Positions 27,801 through 33,800 of a stretch of DNA of 36,645 bases are shown here, piece by piece. A model generated the notes under the pieces. That model did no database searches. It saw nothing but the letters and a program-made list of their open reading frames with translations, and was not told where the DNA came from. Both the position numbers and the translations under genes were made by a program. Position 1 is the stretch's first letter, and every line of letters starts with the position of its first letter. The stretch is from an uncultured Granulosicoccaceae bacterium (GTDB taxonomy: Bacteria; Pseudomonadota; Gammaproteobacteria; Granulosicoccales; Granulosicoccaceae): contig CALKXD010000243.1 in assembly GCA_938003855.1 (NCBI GenBank), positions 1-36,645 of the forward strand, given 5' to 3'.

Positions 27801-30800
27801 CAAGCCCTTCCGTTGAACTGACGATCAGCCCTTTTGTCATTGCTAACGTGTCTGCGGTCACTGCCACACTTCCGGCGTTACCCGCACCACTGGTATTACT
27901 GGCAATCTGCCCCTCGTTGATTTCAACCAGGGGGGCATGGATAACTATTTGCCCGGGGTTAGTTCCTGCGGTATTCGTACTGGTGGAAATAACACTCTTG
28001 GTTGCCACGGACAATCTTTCGCTGGCGTTTATGTTTACGGTGCCGGCACTGCCGTCCCCTTCGCCGGCAGTGGTCTCACTGATGACATTACTTTCATCCG
28101 AAAGCTCCACCAGTTTCGAAACAATAGTGACCTCTCCTGCATCACCGTCTCCACTGGAACTCGAAGAAATCTCACTGGCATTTTTCAGAGCCGTCAGTTC
28201 TTCAGTGGTAATGCGTATGTTACCGGCATTACCCGCCTTGAGTGACTCACTGTAGTCTTCGCCGGTGGTCTCACTGATGATTGCCCCTTCATCGAGCTCT
28301 AGCTCGGAACTGTTAATCGTAATCTCACCCAGTTCAGTACCATTGGTCGCTGTGGATGTGCGAATTTCACTGCCACGGGCAACCAGAATGTTAAGGTCAA
28401 CATCTATATCAACAAGCCCCGCACTGGCTGGAGACGATGTACCCGTGTGCGAACCCGTCTCTCCAACAGCCGGTATAGATGCCGTCGTGTTCTTACCGGT
28501 TGTTTCACTGCTTATGGTACTGCCGGCCAATACATGAAGGATGTTGGCGTCGATAGAAACAATGCCAGCGTTACCATCGCCGTCCGAGCTCGACGAAATC
28601 CGGCTGTTAATCAGCGACGTCAGACCGGTTTCTGTGTGGATGGTGATCTCTCCCGCATCACCGGCCTCCTGTGCGCCTATATCCAGGCCGGTGGTTTCGC
28701 TCGTCACCTCACCGTTGTTCATGGTCAGTGCGCCGGCAATAATGTCTATGGTTCCAGCCTCATCGCCATGTGTCGACGTCGTGGTGGTTATGCCGCTTTC
28801 TTCGTCTATCAGAACGGTACCGGCAACCTCAATGATCACGTTACCAGCATTCGCCGGCGAAAAATCATTAGTGTGGCTACCAGTCTCCGCCACCACGATT
28901 GCGGACGGTGCTTCCGGTGGATTATCCGTGCTGGTAAAGCTATCAATCGTGCTACCTGCAAGAAGCTGTAGACTGGCTGCGGAGATGTCAATCGTACCGG
29001 CGTCACCATCACCGTAGGAACTCGACGAAATCTGACTACCTTCGTCCAGGACAATCGCATTGGTAAACTCAAGCGTTACATCACCGGCATTACCGGCAGC
29101 GTCAACGGCATCATCGCCTGTGGTAATTGTGCGAATGGTGGAGCTGGTTATAGTCGCCTCCCCCATTTTTATGAAAACATCACCGGCTTTCAGTTGACCA
29201 CTGCTGCTGGTGTCAATGGTGGCAAAGTCTTTGTCGCCATTGATCATTACAAACGTGCTGTCCTCAATACCGTCTTCTTTGGCGGTAATAGTTACATCAC
29301 CTATTGCCGCTACCGCGTCATCGAAATCAACATCAGTGGGATCAAGACTGGCCAATGACGAATTCGGACCGGAAGTGGTCTTGATCGATGATCGAAAACC
29401 ACCACCCGACACCTCGCTGTTGATTGTCACCGATGTGGTATCTGTGATCTTTACCGTGCCTGGAGCTCCTGTTCCGGTGCTATTCGACTCAATGCGTCCG
29501 CCGTTTTCCAACAACACGGTACCACCGCTATTGTCTATAGAAATCTCCCCGGCGTTTCCGGTACCAGAAGTTGATGAAATCAACAATCCATCATCAATGA
29601 TCTGCACATCCGGCGAAATAACAAAAATATTGCCCGAGTCACCATCCTCGGACCTGGTATCGATTGTATTTCGGATGATGATCGACGGGCCTTCCAGTGT
29701 TTTATCCTGCCCATTGCTGGAGCCTCCGACAATATCGGTGATAACGGCTGTCGAGAGATCCAGCTCACCTCCCGCATTGAAGTTAAACGCACCACCCGTT
29801 CCTCCACCGGTTGCCACACTGCGGATCTTGCTATTCTGCACACTGATATCTGCGCCAGCCGTAATGTCAATATTTCCATTGTCACCAATACCGGTACCAA
29901 CAACCGCAACATCGCTCATCCGAATTGGATCAGTGCCTTCTCCCTGAATCAGTACGTCATTGCCCGCATTAATATCTATGTGCCCGCCATTTCCGGCGGC
30001 ACTTGTTGTAGAAATTATGTCCGAGCCTGTGACGGTAATATCAACGCCAGCACCAATAGTGATATCTCCCGCATCACCGGCACTGGATGATCTCACCTTT
30101 ATCTGGCTTTCGCCGTTGATATCGACTGAGTCATTTGCTGTCAACGTGATGGTGCCGCCTTCACCCGCACCAGTTGTGGTGGCAAATACTTGCGCACCGG
30201 TCAAAAGAATGTTCTCCGCCGTACCCGAAATATCGCCGCCCTTTGCATCACCGGCGGTATTCGTAGCCAGTTTTCCGCTGATGCTCAACTCTCCGTTGTA
30301 GCTGTTTCCACCCGCAGTTAACGGGGTAGCTGTGATGGATATATCTCCGGCCCCTGCCAACCCGGGTAATGCTGTTAGGTCCGAGCTGGCCGTGGTAATC
30401 TCTCCCGCAACGGAGACCTCCCCACTGGTAACAGTAATAGAACCTGCGCCACCCGCCCCACGCGCACTGGCTCTGACTATCGCTGTGTCTTTGACGTCGG
30501 TTTTATAGGCATCAATCTCTATATTTCCACCGACGCCATCACTATTGGTACTGGTAGTAATACGCCCATCAGAATCCAGTGTGGCAGTTGTTACTTCTAT
30601 AGCGATATCTCCACCGTCACCGGTAGTCTCAACCACTGCAGCATCAGGCGTTGTACTGTTGCTGACAATCTTGCCCTGATTAATGACATCCAGGCTTCCT
30701 CTGACAGAATTACCACTGATAATTCTTGGCAGAATAGAGATATCACCGCCGTCACCTGAATCATTAGTCGTGCTTGAAATGCTGGCAGAATCAACAATCA

Positions 30801-33800
30801 CCTCAGCCGACCTAATTACGATATCGCCACCAACTCCGTCACTGGTAGTCACCGTAGAAACTTCAGAATCACCAGACAGGTTTAAAGCTACATTGCCGTC
30901 TATGGTGAGAGAACCAGCAGCACCCGCACCGGCACTATCTTCAATGGAAGTGGTCGTGATCGCAGAACCACCCGCCAGCGTTGTCGTACCTGTATTGAGA
31001 TTATCAATCAATAAGGTGCCACCGTCTCCTGAACCTGCAGTTGTTGTCCGTATAGCACCATCGGTGTCTAGTGAAAGTGCTGTCGCAGCACTGATCGTCA
31101 GATCGCCTCCGTCTCCACTGGAGCCTTCAGTGGCAATGGTTCGGATTAAACCTTCGTCAGACACAGTGACTGTTGGCGACACAATCGCAACCGCACCGCC
31201 ATTGCCGGATGACAATGTCTGCGAACCAATAAAACTGCCATCGTTCTGGACAGTAACCACAGAGGCATTCACCGCCAGATCTCCGCCATCACCGGTTGCC
31301 GCAGAGGTAGTGGTGAGCTCGCCACCACTGGCAAGTGTCAGTGTTGTGCCTGTTCCTATCGTGACAGAACCACCGGCACCGCTGGCCCGGCTACTACTTT
31401 TTATCTGTCCGTTATCACTGATATCGACACTACTGGCAACTATCGACACACTGCCGCCTGTACCGGCGCCCGTGGTGCGTGTCCCGATAAATGACCCGGT
31501 GCCTTCGACTGTCACCTGATCCGCCTCAACATCCAGAGCGCCACCTGCACCGGTGCCGCCAGTTGCAGTCGCCACCACAGCACCATCAGCCAGGGTCAAT
31601 TCAGCGCTGTCTTGAATAGTTATACTGCCTCCGCTGCCAGCACCTGCACCGGTATCAGTAGTATTGCTTGCAATAAAAGCATCACTGCCCAGAGTAATGG
31701 TACCGGTGCCGAGGTTATCCAGGGTAAGACTGCCACCGGCACTTTTGCCATTGGTGTTAGTTGTGACAGATCCGCCCGTATCCAGCGCTATCGTGGTATC
31801 GGCGCTAATAGTTATGTCACCACCAAGACCCGTGGCGGTACTGGCGCTGTTAGTCCTTATAGACCCTCTGGCAGTGACGCTGACCGTCGGTGCCACCAGA
31901 GACAGTGCTCCACCATTCCCGCCACCCGTGATCACAGTAGAGATGGCGCTGTTGTCACCATCAACCGTTATTGAATCTGCGTCAATACTGATCGCCCCGC
32001 CTGCCCCTCCGGCAGTAGCGATCGTAGTAATTTCTGCCCCACTGAACACATCGACGTCGGTCGAGTCACCAATGGTGAGTTCCCCACCGTCACCATCCCC
32101 TCTGCTTGTGGTTTTCACGGTAGCATTATCCGTGAGTGTAAGCACAGGCGTATCCAACGTGACAGCTCCACCTTCTCCTTCGCCTGTCGTGCGGGTGCCG
32201 ATATAGGAATCAGTGTCTTTTACGATGATCAAATCCGCATCGATCATCAAAACGCCACCGTCAGCAATGCCGGATGTCGCCGTGGCTATACTGCCACCAC
32301 TCTCCGCGGTTACGCCGGTGCTTCGTGTTATATTTATCGAGCCACCGACACCCGCGCCTGACGTGGCTAAACCGGTATTTGAAGCAATGAAACTGTCGCC
32401 TTTCAGGGACACAGAACCCACACCCTGATTATCGATTGTAACAGCACCGCCATTACCTTTATCACTGGCGCTTGTGGTTATTGAACCTTCAGTATCCAGT
32501 TCTACGAGGGTACTTGCCTCTATGACTAACGAACCACCGGCCCCGACATCAGAAGTAGATGTCTTTACAGCAGCTTTATTTGTTACTGCCACCGTGGGGG
32601 ATGTAATTGCCAGTGCACCGCCATCTCCCGCACCGGAAGCAACTGTCGAAATAACTGAGTTTTCACCGTCAATTGCTATACCACTGGCGTCAATTGTCAC
32701 CGCCCCGCCATTACCAGCATCCGAAGTTATCGACGTAATTCCTCCACCGCTCGCGATGGTCAGATCAGTGGAACTTCCGATATCCAGGGATCCACCATCA
32801 CCCGCACCAGTGGTGGTACTTTTTACCCGTCCATTGTCCGACACTTCCAGCAGCGGCGTGACCAGATCTACAGCACCACCGGTTCCGGAACCCGTTGTAC
32901 GACTGCCGATATAGGAATCGTCGTTTTTAACAACAACCTTGTCAGCATCGACTGTAATAGCGCCGCCATCTGCTGATCCGGAAGTCGCACTGGCGATACT
33001 CGCACCACCCATGACAGTCACGTCGCTGCTGCGCTGAATATCTATGGCACCACCGAGACCGGTGTCTGTTGCACTCGATGCGATAAAACCGCCCGTATCC
33101 AGAGTCACTGTGCCTGCCGGATCATTATCAATGAGTATGTCACCGGCGTCCGCTCGACCGTCAGTACTTGAGGTGATAGCGCCGCTTGCGCTTACGGTAA
33201 TTGCTGGAGAATTAATCTCAACAGCACCGCCAGAAGCCGCCGCTGTTGCGGTATCTGTGGCAGCACTGTTCAAACGGGCATTGTTGGTAACGGTTAATTC
33301 ATCTGTGGTTAGCCGAACCACTCCACCTTCGGCGGTGCCTTCCGTGCGCGTACCGAGGAATGACTTTGCATCCGCGATGGTAACCTTGGCGACCTCTTTA
33401 CCGGAACCGCCAATCGTTATTGCCCCACCGTCTCCCCGACCGGTTGTCTCTGTAACAATCACACTGCCGTCAGCCAGTGACAAATCACTGCTATTGCTTA
33501 TTTCAATGTCTCCGCCGCTACCTGCACCGGAACCGGCATCACTACTGCTCGACGCAATAAATCCGCCGCTGTCCAGCACGATAGTCCCGGCAGGGTCATT
33601 GTCGATCGTGATTTCACCCCCCGCAGCACGACCCGCGGTGCTGGTGGACACACCACCACCACCGGTCAGCGTAATGGCAGGCGAGACAATCTCAATCGCG
33701 CCACCCAATACACCCGAACTGGTATCTTCACTGGCATTGGATTTAATTTTTGCTTTATCAGTAACCGACAATTCAGGTGTGGTTATGTTGACCAGGCCGG

